From an uncultured Clostridia bacterium (GTDB lineage Bacteria; Bacillota; Clostridia; Oscillospirales; Ruminococcaceae): 38,585 nucleotides of DNA. The notes under the pieces are model-generated. The model did not search any database and was not told where the DNA came from. It was given only the letters and a program-made list of their open reading frames with translations. Position 1 is the first letter of the stretch, and each line of letters opens with the position of its first letter. The stretch is from NCBI GenBank assembly GCA_947166945.1, contig CAMVGH010000014.1, forward strand, positions 1-38,585. The letters run 5' to 3'. Shown piece by piece: positions 7,470 through 15,039 of the stretch. The position numbers and the translations under genes are program-made.

Positions 7470-9137
7470 TCAGAAACTCTTTATCCAGTTTATGAGGGAG
7501 TCGTGGTATATGTTCTCGTAAACGTCCTGCCTCATGCGGTCGGTAACACAGCCGTTCTTCTCCATACGGGCAATGACAGCTTCCTGAAGTCCCGCTATGA
7601 CACCGTCTTCATAAGTCCTGCCGGCATCTGACGAAACGGGAGCGGGAGTCGGCGCGGGAGCCGGGGAGGCAGGCTGCGCCGCGGGAGCGGGTGCGCTCTG
7701 TACCGGCGCGGGAGTGTTTTCCTGCGTCGCGGGAGCGGTCTGTACAGGCTCGGGAGCATTCTTTATCTCCTCCGTGATGACCGGAGCGGATACCTCTTTT
7801 CCGTCGGTGAACGGCACCCAGATATCGCCGGAATTTGCCGGGATATGAACGCTTATGCAGCCGTTGTTCACCTGTACCCGCGTGCCTGAGAGGGCGCCGA
7901 TGAACTCGGAAGCGCCGCTTACCGGCACGGTCATGTCGGAGGGGGCGTCATCGTTGTTCACAGTGACAACGGCGCTCCTGCCGTTCAAAGTGCGGGAGAA
8001 AGCGTACTGGCGGTTGGTGAGATGAAGCTCGCGGAAATCGCCGTATGAAAGCTCCGGATTTTCGGCGCGGATCTTTCCGAGGGCGGCGATCAGCTTTGTC
8101 GCGGGGTTATCCCGCACCGCGTCCCGGTAATCCTCCCATTTCAGTGCGGGACGGATAGAAGCGTCTGAATAGCGCTCCTTCTTTCCCTCTATCGCGAATT
8201 CCGATCCGTAATACACCGACGGTATGCCCGGCAGCGTGTAAAGCAGGATATGCACGGGAGTGAAGTGCGCCTTGTTGTTCAGCTTGGTGTAGATGCGCTC
8301 GACGTCGTGGTTATCCACGAAATTGTAGAGCTTTATATTGCCCATTCCGAGCGTTCTTTTCACGGTATGCGCTATCTCAAAGTAGTTGTGGTCGTTGTGA
8401 CCGGAATAGAGAGCCTTGTGGAGCGCGTAGTTGGTAACGGAATGGAGGGTCCCCTCGTTCGCCCAGCGGGAATACTCGCCGTGTATGACCTCGCCCATGA
8501 GCCAGAAATCCGGCTTGACCTCGTTGGCGACCCCCCGCAGCATCTTCATGAAATCGAAGTCCAGAACATCTGCCGCGTCAAGGCGTATGCCGTCGATATC
8601 GAATTCCTTTACCCAGAAGCGTATAACACCGGCTATGTAGTCCTTTACCTCCGGATTGCGCTGATTGAGCTTTACCAGCAGGTTGTAGCCGCCCCAGTTA
8701 TCATAGGAGAAGCCGTCGTTGTACTCGTTGTTTCCGAAGAAATTCACATTGCAGTACCAGTCGCGGTAGCGGGAATGTTCCCGGTTCGCCTTTATATCCC
8801 TGAAAGCGAAGAAATCACGTCCGGTGTGGTTGAACACGCCGTCGAGGATAACGCGGATACCGCGGTCATGACATTCTCTGACCAGCCAGACAAGGTCGGA
8901 ATTGTCACCGAGCCTTCCGTCAACCTTTTTGTAGTCGGTAGTCTCATAGCCGTGACCTACAGACTCGAAAAGGGGTCCTATATACAGAGCGCTGAAACCG
9001 CATTCTTTAAGGTGTCCTATCCACGGCTCAAGCTCACGCAGGCGGTGCGTCACACCGTCGTATCTGTTCTCCATGGGCGCTCCCAGCATTCCCAGCGGGT
9101 AAATGTGGTAAAATACCGCTTCATCATACCATGCCAT
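7470..9137 (-). CDS. GH13 alpha-amylase family enzyme with Pro/Ala-rich C-terminal tail
   Basis: 555-residue glycoside hydrolase of the alpha-amylase (GH13) family, acting on alpha-glucans or oligosaccharides. The four classic regions are present: DGVFNH (about 99-104), GIRLDAAD with nucleophile D187, GEV with acid/base E216, and FVDNHD with D278. There is no signal peptide, so it should act in the cytoplasm, on imported maltodextrin or glycogen. After the barrel and a C-terminal beta domain comes an unusual Pro/Ala/Gln-rich linker (about 452-503) and a charged, helical tail of 52 residues. The start follows AGGAG. A TTGACA-N17-TAAGAT promoter (9232-9204) begins inside the end of larE, and a hairpin at 9169-9193 lies in the leader. 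Exact specificity is not assignable. Confidence 0.88.
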   Translation of the reverse strand: MAWYDEAVFYHIYPLGMLGAPMENRYDGVTHRLRELEPWIGHLKECGFSALYIGPLFESVGHGYETTDYKKVDGRLGDNSDLVWLVRECHDRGIRVILDGVFNHTGRDFFAFRDIKANREHSRYRDWYCNVNFFGNNEYNDGFSYDNWGGYNLLVKLNQRNPEVKDYIAGVIRFWVKEFDIDGIRLDAADVLDFDFMKMLRGVANEVKPDFWLMGEVIHGEYSRWANEGTLHSVTNYALHKALYSGHNDHNYFEIAHTVKRTLGMGNIKLYNFVDNHDVERIYTKLNNKAHFTPVHILLYTLPGIPSVYYGSEFAIEGKKERYSDASIRPALKWEDYRDAVRDNPATKLIAALGKIRAENPELSYGDFRELHLTNRQYAFSRTLNGRSAVVTVNNDDAPSDMTVPVSGASEFIGALSGTRVQVNNGCISVHIPANSGDIWVPFTDGKEVSAPVITEEIKNAPEPVQTAPATQENTPAPVQSAPAPAAQPASPAPAPTPAPVSSDAGRTYEDGVIAGLQEAVIARMEKNGCVTDRMRQDVYENIYHDSLINWIKSF

Positions 9138-9168
9138 TGTTTATGTCTCCTGTCTGTATTTTATTGGA

Positions 9169-9193
9169 TAAACCGCGCAGAGACTGCGGTTTA
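9169..9193 (-). other. Hairpin in the leader between larE and the GH13 gene
   Basis: On the minus strand TAAACCGC pairs with GCGGTTTA across a loop of about nine bases. No good T-run follows, so it is at best a weak terminator of the lar operon or a stability element of the GH13 message. Confidence 0.5.
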
Positions 9194-9203
9194 CCATATA
9201 TAT

Positions 9204-9232
9204 ATCTTACATCATTTTTTCTTTTTTGTCAA
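9204..9232 (-). promoter_or_regulatory. Candidate promoter of the GH13 gene
   Basis: TTGACA (9232-9227), a 17-base spacer and TAAGAT (9209-9204) on the minus strand; the -35 lies in the last codons of larE. Confidence 0.55.
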
Positions 9233-10043
9233 CCTCGGCAAGCCCCTTGTTCATACTTCCGGTCTTATAGCCGCCGAGATCGAGGGTGACGTATGAAAAA
9301 CCGAGTTCACCGAGATACCGGTTTATGTCCCGTGCAGTATCGGGACGGACGAGCTTGGTGATATCCGATTGCAGGGTCTCTATCCGGGCAAGGTCACCGT
9401 GCATACGCACCCGCACCTGCCGGAATCCCAGCTCATGGAGCTTTCGCTCCGCCTTTTCAACGGTTTTCAGCTTTTCGAGGGTCATGGTCTCGCCGTACAC
9501 GAAACGTGACGCAAGACACGCGAAAGAAGGCTTGTCCCATGTGGGAAGCCCCGCCTCGCGGGAAAGACCCCGGATATCGGCTTTGGAAAGTCCCGCTTCG
9601 AGCAGGGGGCTTGATATGCCAAGCTCCATCACCGCTTTCATGCCGGGACGGTAATCGCCGGTGTCGTCGGCGTTGGAGCCTTCGGCTATATGTGTGATGC
9701 CCCGCCCCGCAGCGATCTGCGCTATCCTGCCGAATATCGCCTTCTTGCAGATATAACAGCGGTCGGGGGGATTTCCCCGAAAACCCGAAACAGCGAATGG
9801 GTCGTATGTGAACGTGACCTGCTCGATGCCGTTCTCCGCGCAGAACCGCCGTGCTTCGGCAGTCTCCTCCTCCGGAACGAGCGGCGACTCCGCCGTGACT
9901 GCTATCGCCTTGTTTCCGAGGATATCATGGGCGGCTTTCAGCAGGTAAGTGGAATCCACCCCCGCCGAGAACGCTACCGCCGCCGCTCCGTAACCCCGCA
10001 GTATCTCTTCGAGACGCAGCTTTTTATTGTACAGTTCATTCAT
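9207..10043 (-). CDS. larE: LarE, sulfur transferase of nickel-pincer cofactor synthesis
   Basis: 278-residue PP-loop ATP pyrophosphatase that adenylates the carboxyl groups of pyridinium-3,5-biscarboxylate mononucleotide and replaces them with thiocarboxylates. The PP-loop SAGVDST is at residues 26-32. Three cysteines stand at the family's key places: C96 and C99 in a CxxC and C176 in FACLASR. LarE with only the last cysteine is sacrificial (one turnover). Forms with all three are known to bind a [4Fe-4S] cluster and can be catalytic, so this copy should be of the cluster type. The start overlaps the end of larC by eight bases and has AAGGAAG upstream. It is the last gene of the lar operon. 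Confidence 0.93.
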   Translation of the reverse strand: MNELYNKKLRLEEILRGYGAAAVAFSAGVDSTYLLKAAHDILGNKAIAVTAESPLVPEEETAEARRFCAENGIEQVTFTYDPFAVSGFRGNPPDRCYICKKAIFGRIAQIAAGRGITHIAEGSNADDTGDYRPGMKAVMELGISSPLLEAGLSKADIRGLSREAGLPTWDKPSFACLASRFVYGETMTLEKLKTVEKAERKLHELGFRQVRVRMHGDLARIETLQSDITKLVRPDTARDINRYLGELGFSYVTLDLGGYKTGSMNKGLAEVDKKEKMM

Positions 10044-11292
10044 CGCCGAGCTTCCTTCTCACCTCTCCGATGCTGATCCCGTGCTTCCGGGCGAGCATTT
10101 CAAGGTCGTCATGCTCATACTTCACCCGTGTCACCCCATACCCCGAAGAGACTTTGCGGGAAACAGTTCCCAACGGGGTATCAACGGTCTCGGTATGCCT
10201 CTCCAGCACACGGCGCTTTATGGGTGTTTCCCGCACTCCGATAGTCGTGGTATGGCGGAACATCAGCTCCGCGATATTCTCCGCGTCCTTTGTATCGCAT
10301 ATCACGCAGATAAGCGTCCCGGGACGGGATTTCTTCATTCCCGCAGGCACCGTGAACACTTCCCTTGCGCCGCCCTCAAAGAGCCGTTCCATTGCGAAGC
10401 TTATATCCTCGGCGGTCATATCGTCCACGTTGCAGGACAGTTCGGTGACTTCACCGGCGCTGTCGGCAGTCTCACCGAGAAGCACCCTCACACAGTTCGC
10501 GCGTTCAAAGTCCTTGTGTCCCATGCCGTAGCCCGCGGCTTTCAGCGTCATCACCGGCATATCCCCGAATTCGTTCACGAACCGTTTCAGCAGAGCCGCG
10601 CCTGTGGGAGTACACAGCTCGCCGTCGATCTTCCCGCCGTATATCGGGATATCCCGCAGTATGTATGCCGTCGCGGGAGCCGGAACGGGCAGTATCCCGT
10701 GGGCGCACCGTACACTTCCGCTTCCGGTATGAACAGGGGACGCGACGACCCTGTCCGGCGCCAGCTCGTTCATCAGCATACACACCGCCGTTATATCCGC
10801 CACCGCGTCCATTGTTCCTACCTCATGGAAATGTATCTCCGTGACCGGTACGCCGTGGACATAGCTCTCCGCCTCCGCGATAAGTCCGTACACCGCGAGT
10901 ATGTCCGCCCTCACCTTTTCCGGCAGGTCAAGATGCTCCACTATATGTCCGATGTCGTGCATACTTGTGTGGCTGTGGTGATGTTCATGGTCGTGATGAT
11001 GTTCATGACCGTGGTCGTGGTCATGGTCATGATGATGTTCATGCTCATGTTCATGGTGATGCCCGTGGTCGTGGGTATGCTCCGTTTCCTCCTCACCGTG
11101 GACTTTCACGGTGATATGAGTGCCGGTAATGCCGCACTTGACCGACTTCTCCCGCCCGAATACCACGTCCGGTATGCCGAGAGAATTCAGCTTTTCAAGA
11201 AAAGCGTCCGGCTCCGGCAGAAGCTCCAGCAGAGCGGCTGTGAGCATATCACCGGCGGCTCCCATTCCGCAGTCTATGTACAATGTCTTCAT
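10036..11292 (-). CDS. larC: LarC, nickel insertion protein with poly-histidine stretch
   Basis: 418-residue CTP-dependent nickel insertase that places Ni into pyridinium-3,5-bisthiocarboxylate mononucleotide. The N-terminus (YIDCGMGAAGDM) is typical. Residues 72-108 are a metal-binding run with 23 histidines among Asp, Glu and Gly, encoded by a repetitive stretch at about 10968-11077. The gene is a single open frame, unlike Lactobacillus plantarum, where larC1 and larC2 are joined by a ribosomal frameshift. The start follows GGAGG with six bases between, and it overlaps larB by four bases (ATGA), so translation is probably coupled. Confidence 0.94.
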   Translation of the reverse strand: MKTLYIDCGMGAAGDMLTAALLELLPEPDAFLEKLNSLGIPDVVFGREKSVKCGITGTHITVKVHGEEETEHTHDHGHHHEHEHEHHHDHDHDHGHEHHHDHEHHHSHTSMHDIGHIVEHLDLPEKVRADILAVYGLIAEAESYVHGVPVTEIHFHEVGTMDAVADITAVCMLMNELAPDRVVASPVHTGSGSVRCAHGILPVPAPATAYILRDIPIYGGKIDGELCTPTGAALLKRFVNEFGDMPVMTLKAAGYGMGHKDFERANCVRVLLGETADSAGEVTELSCNVDDMTAEDISFAMERLFEGGAREVFTVPAGMKKSRPGTLICVICDTKDAENIAELMFRHTTTIGVRETPIKRRVLERHTETVDTPLGTVSRKVSSGYGVTRVKYEHDDLEMLARKHGISIGEVRRKLGDE

Positions 11293-12044
11293 ACGTTACC
11301 TCCTGTGTGGTTTATCATATTGGCGAGATATCCCGCGCCGTAGCCGTTGTCGATATTCACCACCGATACGCCGCTGGCGCAGGAATTGAGCATGGACAGA
11401 AGCGCCGACAGTCCCCCGAACGCCGCGCCGTAGCCCACGCTTGTGGGGACGGCTATCACCGGACATTCCGAAAGCCCGCCGATAACGCTCGCAAGGGCGC
11501 CCTCCATTCCCGCTATCGCCACTATGACCGTCGCGGACATTATCTCTTCCTTATGCGCAAGCAGGCGGTGCAGTCCCGCAACGCCCACATCATACAGCCG
11601 CGTCACCCTGCTTCCGAGGAACTCGGCGGTGACTGCGGCTTCCTCCGCCACCGGTATATCGCTGGTACCGCCTGTCGCCACCACGACCGTACCTATGCCG
11701 TCCGGCTCCGGGATATCCCCGTAAATGCCGAGCTTCGCCTCCCGCCGGTAATCGAGTGGGACGCTTGCGGAGACTTCCTCGTAAGCCTGTCCGGAAAGCC
11801 GGGTGACGAGTATCCGCTCCTGCCCGCTGTCACGCATTTTTGCGATGATACCGGCTATCTGTTCCGGGGTCTTTCCCGCCCCGTAGATCACTTCTGCCGT
11901 ACCGCGGCGGAGTTTGCGGTGGGTATCTATCTTCGCGTATCCGATATCCTCGAACGGTCCGGTCTTGAATTTCATAAGCGCGTCTTCCACGCTCATTCCG
12001 CCGTCCCGCACCGCTTCGAGGAGCTTCCGTGCTTCTGTGTTCAT
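11289..12044 (-). CDS. larB: LarB, pyridinium-3,5-biscarboxylate mononucleotide synthase
   Basis: 251-residue enzyme that carboxylates nicotinic acid adenine dinucleotide and releases AMP, the first step of the nickel-pincer cofactor. The C-terminal half is PurE-like and holds the conserved LNSCASG segment with C222, matching the cysteine that forms the covalent intermediate in the family. The start follows GGAGG by five bases. The gene overlaps larC by four bases. A terminator-like hairpin (12059-12088) separates it from the upstream membrane-protein gene, so larBCE may be partly uncoupled from that gene. LarA, the usual user of the cofactor, is not in the window. Confidence 0.94.
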   Translation of the reverse strand: MNTEARKLLEAVRDGGMSVEDALMKFKTGPFEDIGYAKIDTHRKLRRGTAEVIYGAGKTPEQIAGIIAKMRDSGQERILVTRLSGQAYEEVSASVPLDYRREAKLGIYGDIPEPDGIGTVVVATGGTSDIPVAEEAAVTAEFLGSRVTRLYDVGVAGLHRLLAHKEEIMSATVIVAIAGMEGALASVIGGLSECPVIAVPTSVGYGAAFGGLSALLSMLNSCASGVSVVNIDNGYGAGYLANMINHTGGNV

Positions 12045-12058
12045 TTTCTCCTCCTGTC

Positions 12059-12088
12059 CAAAAACGGCTCCGGGGTGACCGGAACCGT
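12059..12088 (-). terminator. Hairpin with T-run ahead of larB
   Basis: On the minus strand ACGGTTCCGG pairs with CCGGAGCCGT (one G-T wobble), followed by TTTTT. It lies in the 50-base gap before larB and could attenuate read-through from the two membrane-protein genes. Confidence 0.65.
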
Positions 12089-12094
12089 CCGAAA

Positions 12095-12415
12095 TTATTT
12101 GTTTTTCCCGGCAAGCGCGGCTTTCAGGACTCCCTTCGGGTCCTTTATCAGCACTATGACAAGCCAGATAACAAGTCCAAGCGCCACCGCCGAAAATCCG
12201 AGGAACGCGTCGTTCAGCATATCGGCGGGCGCGGGAGCAAAGAATGCGTCTTTCAGCTCGATGTACTCAAATACCGCGTCAACGGTCCACATCAGTGACG
12301 CGCCCCAGTACATGAGGCAGAGGGTGCCGAGCCGCATATTGCCTGCCGCCGGGGACTTCACATACCATACTATTGAAGAGATGACAGCGGCGGATACGGT
12401 GATGAGAAGTGTCAT
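12095..12415 (-). CDS. Small membrane protein upstream of larBCE, function unknown
   Basis: 106 residues with three hydrophobic segments (about 3-18, 28-45 and 68-89) and a positively charged end (LAGKNK). No family recognised. It overlaps the gene before it by four bases (ATGA at 12412-12415), so the two are almost certainly made together. The pair precedes larB on the same strand. A role in nickel or cofactor handling is only a guess from position. Confidence 0.7.
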   Translation of the reverse strand: MTLLITVSAAVISSIVWYVKSPAAGNMRLGTLCLMYWGASLMWTVDAVFEYIELKDAFFAPAPADMLNDAFLGFSAVALGLVIWLVIVLIKDPKGVLKAALAGKNK

Positions 12416-12837
12416 GCCGTTCCCTCCTCAGTGTGCTCCGCGTCTTTGTCTGCCTTATGTTTCGCGGTCACCGACGAGACTGCCGCCATTACCGCCCACA
12501 CTCCCGTGACGGCGAGCGCCATGCTCACCCCGACGGTTGACATCTCCGCAAGCATCTCCGCGGTATCCGCCGGATCTGCCGCCGCTGTAAGGAACGGGAA
12601 CCACGGCACCACCTCTCCGTGCCAGATATGCTCGAACATCAGCAGTGCGGAACCTCCCCACAGCATATTGTTGAGCCATTTCAGCCTTGACGAGAAGAGC
12701 GGTCTGTCTGCGGCAGCGGAATTTTCCGCCTTATTCTCCGCGGTTTCCGCGAGAGCGGCTTTTTCCTTTGATTCTATGACCTTTGTGACGATCGTGGTAA
12801 CTATAGCCTCACCTGCAGGTATTAAAAAACAAGCCAT
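12412..12837 (-). CDS. Small membrane protein, first gene of the putative lar transcript
   Basis: 141 residues. The N-terminus (MACFLIPAGEAIVTTIVTKVIE) is a hydrophobic helix, followed by a charged Glu/Ala/Lys-rich stretch, then two or three further hydrophobic segments (from about residue 58) and a charged tail. I chose the start at 12837, not 12903, because GGAGG (12851-12847) lies nine bases before it; an upstream start would run into the structured leader. I do not recognise the family. It is translationally coupled to the 106-residue membrane protein that follows. Confidence 0.7.
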   Translation of the reverse strand: MACFLIPAGEAIVTTIVTKVIESKEKAALAETAENKAENSAAADRPLFSSRLKWLNNMLWGGSALLMFEHIWHGEVVPWFPFLTAAADPADTAEMLAEMSTVGVSMALAVTGVWAVMAAVSSVTAKHKADKDAEHTEEGTA

Positions 12838-12868
12838 AATTGTGAACCTCCATAATTTGATATTCCGG

Positions 12869-12982
12869 TTGATGTGTCCATTGTAAAAACACGCCGAAGG
12901 CACGTTTTTACAATATCGGAAAGCCTGTGAGCAGACTTTACGGCAATAACCGTCCGAATGGCAGTTATTGATGACACATCAA
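12869..12982 (-). ncRNA. Candidate structured leader RNA with a four-way junction
   Basis: The minus-strand leader of the membrane-protein/lar cluster folds on paper into a closed junction. P1 pairs 12982-12973 with 12878-12869, ten perfect pairs (TTGATGTGTC). P2 has CAATAAC/GTTATTG arms around 12971-12945. P3 has AAAGTCTG/CAGGCTTT around 12938-12919. P4 is a 16-pair hairpin with a UUC loop at 12914-12880. A second, competing pairing (ACGG with CCGU inside the P2-P3 region) exists. Four helices upstream of nickel-cofactor genes recall the NiCo riboswitch, but I could not match that class's conserved junction guanines. The promoter's predicted start falls within P1, which would shorten it to three to five pairs. 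Confidence 0.4.
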
Positions 12983-13010
12983 TTATAACATATTTTTTCC
13001 CCGTTCGCAA
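12982..13010 (-). promoter_or_regulatory. Promoter of the membrane-protein/lar cluster
   Basis: Minus-strand TTGCGA (13010-13005), a 17-base spacer and TATAAT (12987-12982). The 10-base arm repeated at 12869-12878 overlaps the end of the -10, so the repeat may act as an operator pair as well as an RNA stem. Confidence 0.65.
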
Positions 13011-13081
13011 CAATTTTCACATATTTTTCACAAAAAAGCGTACCGTAACTAATTATATATTTTTTCGGAAAAGCTGCGGAA

Positions 13082-13122
13082 AAGAAAAAGCCCGGACACC
13101 TTGATACAAGCGGTTCCGGACT
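13082..13122 (-). terminator. Terminator of the Rrf2 regulator gene
   Basis: On the minus strand AGTCCGGA (13122-13115) pairs with TCCGGGCT (13096-13089), followed by TTTTTCTTTT. Confidence 0.75.
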
Positions 13123-13156
13123 CAGAGACCGCCTGCGGGGCGGTGACTGCACAGTT

Positions 13157-13600
13157 TCAGATATAGTACATCGGCTCGCTGGGTGCGGAGACGAGCTTAT
13201 CATAGCGGTCGGCGATATCCCGCAGGGTGACGTTCTCCGCGAAGCTGCGCAGATAGTCGTTCATACGGCTCCAGAGACATTCGGAGAGAACGTCGTCGAT
13301 AAGGGAGTCCTCTCTGCTGTCAAAGGAGACTTCCCCGAGCACGGATTTATCCAGCGCGTTTATCACATCACGCAGGGTTATATTCTCCGGCGGACGGGTC
13401 AGAATATACCCGCCTTTCGCGCCCTTGACGCTGCGGATTATATCCGCCTGTCTCAGCTGCGGGAGGATCTGTTCAAGGTATTTGGCGGAGATATGCTGCC
13501 GGGCGGATATATTTATTACCGTGACCACGCTGTTATTTGAATAGATGCAGATATCCACAAGGGAGATGATGCCGCATTCTACTTTTGAAGATATTTTCAT
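13157..13600 (-). CDS. Rrf2-family regulator, CymR-like
   Basis: 147-residue winged-helix repressor. The DNA-binding half begins MKISSKVECG, with recognition-helix and wing segments (SAKYLEQILPQLRQ, KGAKGGY). It lacks the three clustered cysteines that hold the Fe-S centre in IscR (only C9, C18 and C108). It ends MYYI, much like the YMFYI end of Bacillus CymR, the cysteine-metabolism repressor. Start 13600 is chosen over 13621 because GGAGGG precedes it. The gene is divergent from the metY/hcy operon and the shared region holds three like sites, one over its own -10. It should repress sulfur acquisition and itself. Whether it needs a CysK partner, as CymR does, is unknown. Confidence 0.85.
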   Translation of the reverse strand: MKISSKVECGIISLVDICIYSNNSVVTVINISARQHISAKYLEQILPQLRQADIIRSVKGAKGGYILTRPPENITLRDVINALDKSVLGEVSFDSREDSLIDDVLSECLWSRMNDYLRSFAENVTLRDIADRYDKLVSAPSEPMYYI

Positions 13601-13620
13601 TGGATTTCCCTCCGGTTTCA

Positions 13621-13645
13621 ATTCCTACTATTTCAATAAGTATAG
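13621..13645. promoter_or_regulatory. Operator-like copy 1, over the rrf2 -10
   Basis: CCTACTATTTC at 13624-13634, followed by AATAAGTATA, covers the minus-strand -10 (TATACT, 13644-13639) and start region of the regulator gene. Read on the minus strand it ends AGTAGGAATT, like CymR-type boxes. The rrf2 -35 TTGCAA lies 18 bases further up. Confidence 0.6.
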
Positions 13646-13693
13646 CATATTTTCCCCCTTTTTTGCAATGGTCGAAATAGATAAAAATTTACA

Positions 13694-13720
13694 ACGCCTA
13701 CTATTTCTATATGTTATATA
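13694..13720. promoter_or_regulatory. Operator-like copy 2, between the divergent promoters
   Basis: The same 11-mer CCTACTATTTC at 13697-13707, followed by TATATGTTATA, 73 bases from copy 1. Confidence 0.6.
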
Positions 13721-13734
13721 TGTAGAAAAGCACG

Positions 13735-13771
13735 AATTCCTATTGACTTAGTATGAAAAGCGGAGTATAAT
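13735..13771 (+). promoter_or_regulatory. metY/hcy operon promoter with operator-like copy 3 on the -35
   Basis: TTGACT (13743-13748), a 17-base spacer and TATAAT (13766-13771). The segment AATTCCTATTGACTTAGTAT (13735-13754) shares the ATTCCTA start of copy 1 and buries the -35, so a bound regulator would block RNA polymerase. Confidence 0.7.
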
Positions 13772-13803
13772 TATGGCAGGTCGATCCGAAAGACGGTGAT
13801 ACA

Positions 13804-15039
13804 ATGGAATTCAATACAAGCCTGCTGCACGGCAGGACAGACAGAAATGACCTCGGGGCAACACAGACCCCGATATATCAGGTCAGCGCATTCGCCCACG
13901 ACAGCGCGGAAACGCTGGAAAAGGTGTTTGCGAACCGCGCACCGGGATTTTCATACTCACGTATAGGAAATCCTACCGTAGATGCGTTTGAAAAACGTAT
14001 GGCTGCGCTGGAAGGCGGTGTGGGTGCCGCCGCGTGTTCGTCGGGAATGGCTGCCGTGACCATGTCACTGCTGAATATACTGAAAGCCGGAGACGAAGTG
14101 ATAGCGGGGGCGGGGCTTTTCGGCGGGACGATAGATCTGTTCCGTGACCTCGCACAATTCGGCATAACCGCGAAATTCGCGGATACCGTGACCCCGGAGA
14201 GCGTCTCGCGGCTGATAAGTGAGCGAACAAGGGCAGTGTTCACAGAGGTGATAGGCAATCCGAAACTCGATGTGGTGGATATAAAAGCAGTCGCACAGGT
14301 CTGTCACAGCTATGGCATACCGCTTATAACAGACAGCACCACCGCAACGCCGTACCTCGTTCACCCCTTTGAGCTGGGCGCGGATATCGTGGTACACTCC
14401 ACATCAAAATACATAAACGGCGGCGGGAACTCTATAAGCGGCGTCATCATCGACGGCGGCAGATTTGAATGGGACAGCGGGAAATATCCGGACTTCGGCA
14501 GCTTCCGCTCATTCGGGAAGTTCGCGTATCTCGCGAAGCTCCGCAGCGGTCTTTGGCGCAATGCGGGAACCTGTCTGTCTCCGTTCAACGCGTATATGAA
14601 CATTGTGGGGACAGAGACACTCGGACTTCGCATGGAGCGGATATGCGAAAACGCGAAACGGCTCGCGGAGCATTTGCAGTCCCTTGACGGCATAACCGTC
14701 AATTACCCCGGGCTGGAGACAAGTCCGTACTGCCGGACGGTACAGTCGCAGTTCGGCGGAAAGGGCGGCGGCATACTTACCATACGCGCAGGAAGCAGGG
14801 AAAGGGCATTCAGGCTGATAAACCTGCTGAAATACGCGCTGATAGCCACGAATATCGGCGATGTGCGCACACTGGTGATACACCCGGCAAGCACGATATA
14901 CCTGCACTCGGACGAAAAGCGCCGCGAACAGGCGGGGGTATTCGAGGATACCATAAGAGTGAGCGTCGGGATAGAGGACATAAACGATCTTATTGAAGAT
15001 TTCGACAACGCAGTGAAAAGGAGCGGAGAAAATGGCTGA
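13804..15039 (+). CDS. metY: MetY-like PLP sulfhydrylase
   Basis: 411-residue PLP enzyme of the Cys/Met-metabolism family, closest in look to O-acetylhomoserine sulfhydrylase. The PLP lysine is K202 in VVHSTSKYINGGGNS. Other family segments are FSYSRIGNPT (49-58) and ACSSGMAAV. In the Wolinella thiocarboxylate pathway, MetY adds the sulfur of HcyS-thiocarboxylate to O-acetylhomoserine, giving a carrier-homocysteine adduct. The same role is inferred here because carrier, activating enzyme and peptidase genes follow in the same operon. A cystathionine or cysteine-forming role cannot be excluded from sequence. It heads the operon behind its own promoter; the ribosome site is weak (AAGACGGTG). 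Confidence 0.88.
   Translation: MEFNTSLLHGRTDRNDLGATQTPIYQVSAFAHDSAETLEKVFANRAPGFSYSRIGNPTVDAFEKRMAALEGGVGAAACSSGMAAVTMSLLNILKAGDEVIAGAGLFGGTIDLFRDLAQFGITAKFADTVTPESVSRLISERTRAVFTEVIGNPKLDVVDIKAVAQVCHSYGIPLITDSTTATPYLVHPFELGADIVVHSTSKYINGGGNSISGVIIDGGRFEWDSGKYPDFGSFRSFGKFAYLAKLRSGLWRNAGTCLSPFNAYMNIVGTETLGLRMERICENAKRLAEHLQSLDGITVNYPGLETSPYCRTVQSQFGGKGGGILTIRAGSRERAFRLINLLKYALIATNIGDVRTLVIHPASTIYLHSDEKRREQAGVFEDTIRVSVGIEDINDLIEDFDNAVKRSGENG

Noticed and set aside
10027-11343. 438-codon plus-strand frame opposite larC with a Met/Val-rich run
   Set aside because: The run is the complement of the His-rich codons of larC; no ribosome site.
12869-12982. Firm call of a NiCo riboswitch
   Set aside because: Helix count and gene context fit, but I could not place the conserved junction guanines; kept only as a structured-leader candidate.
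13773-13799. Eight-codon leader frame before metY
   Set aside because: Its ATG lies only two bases after the -10, before the expected transcription start.
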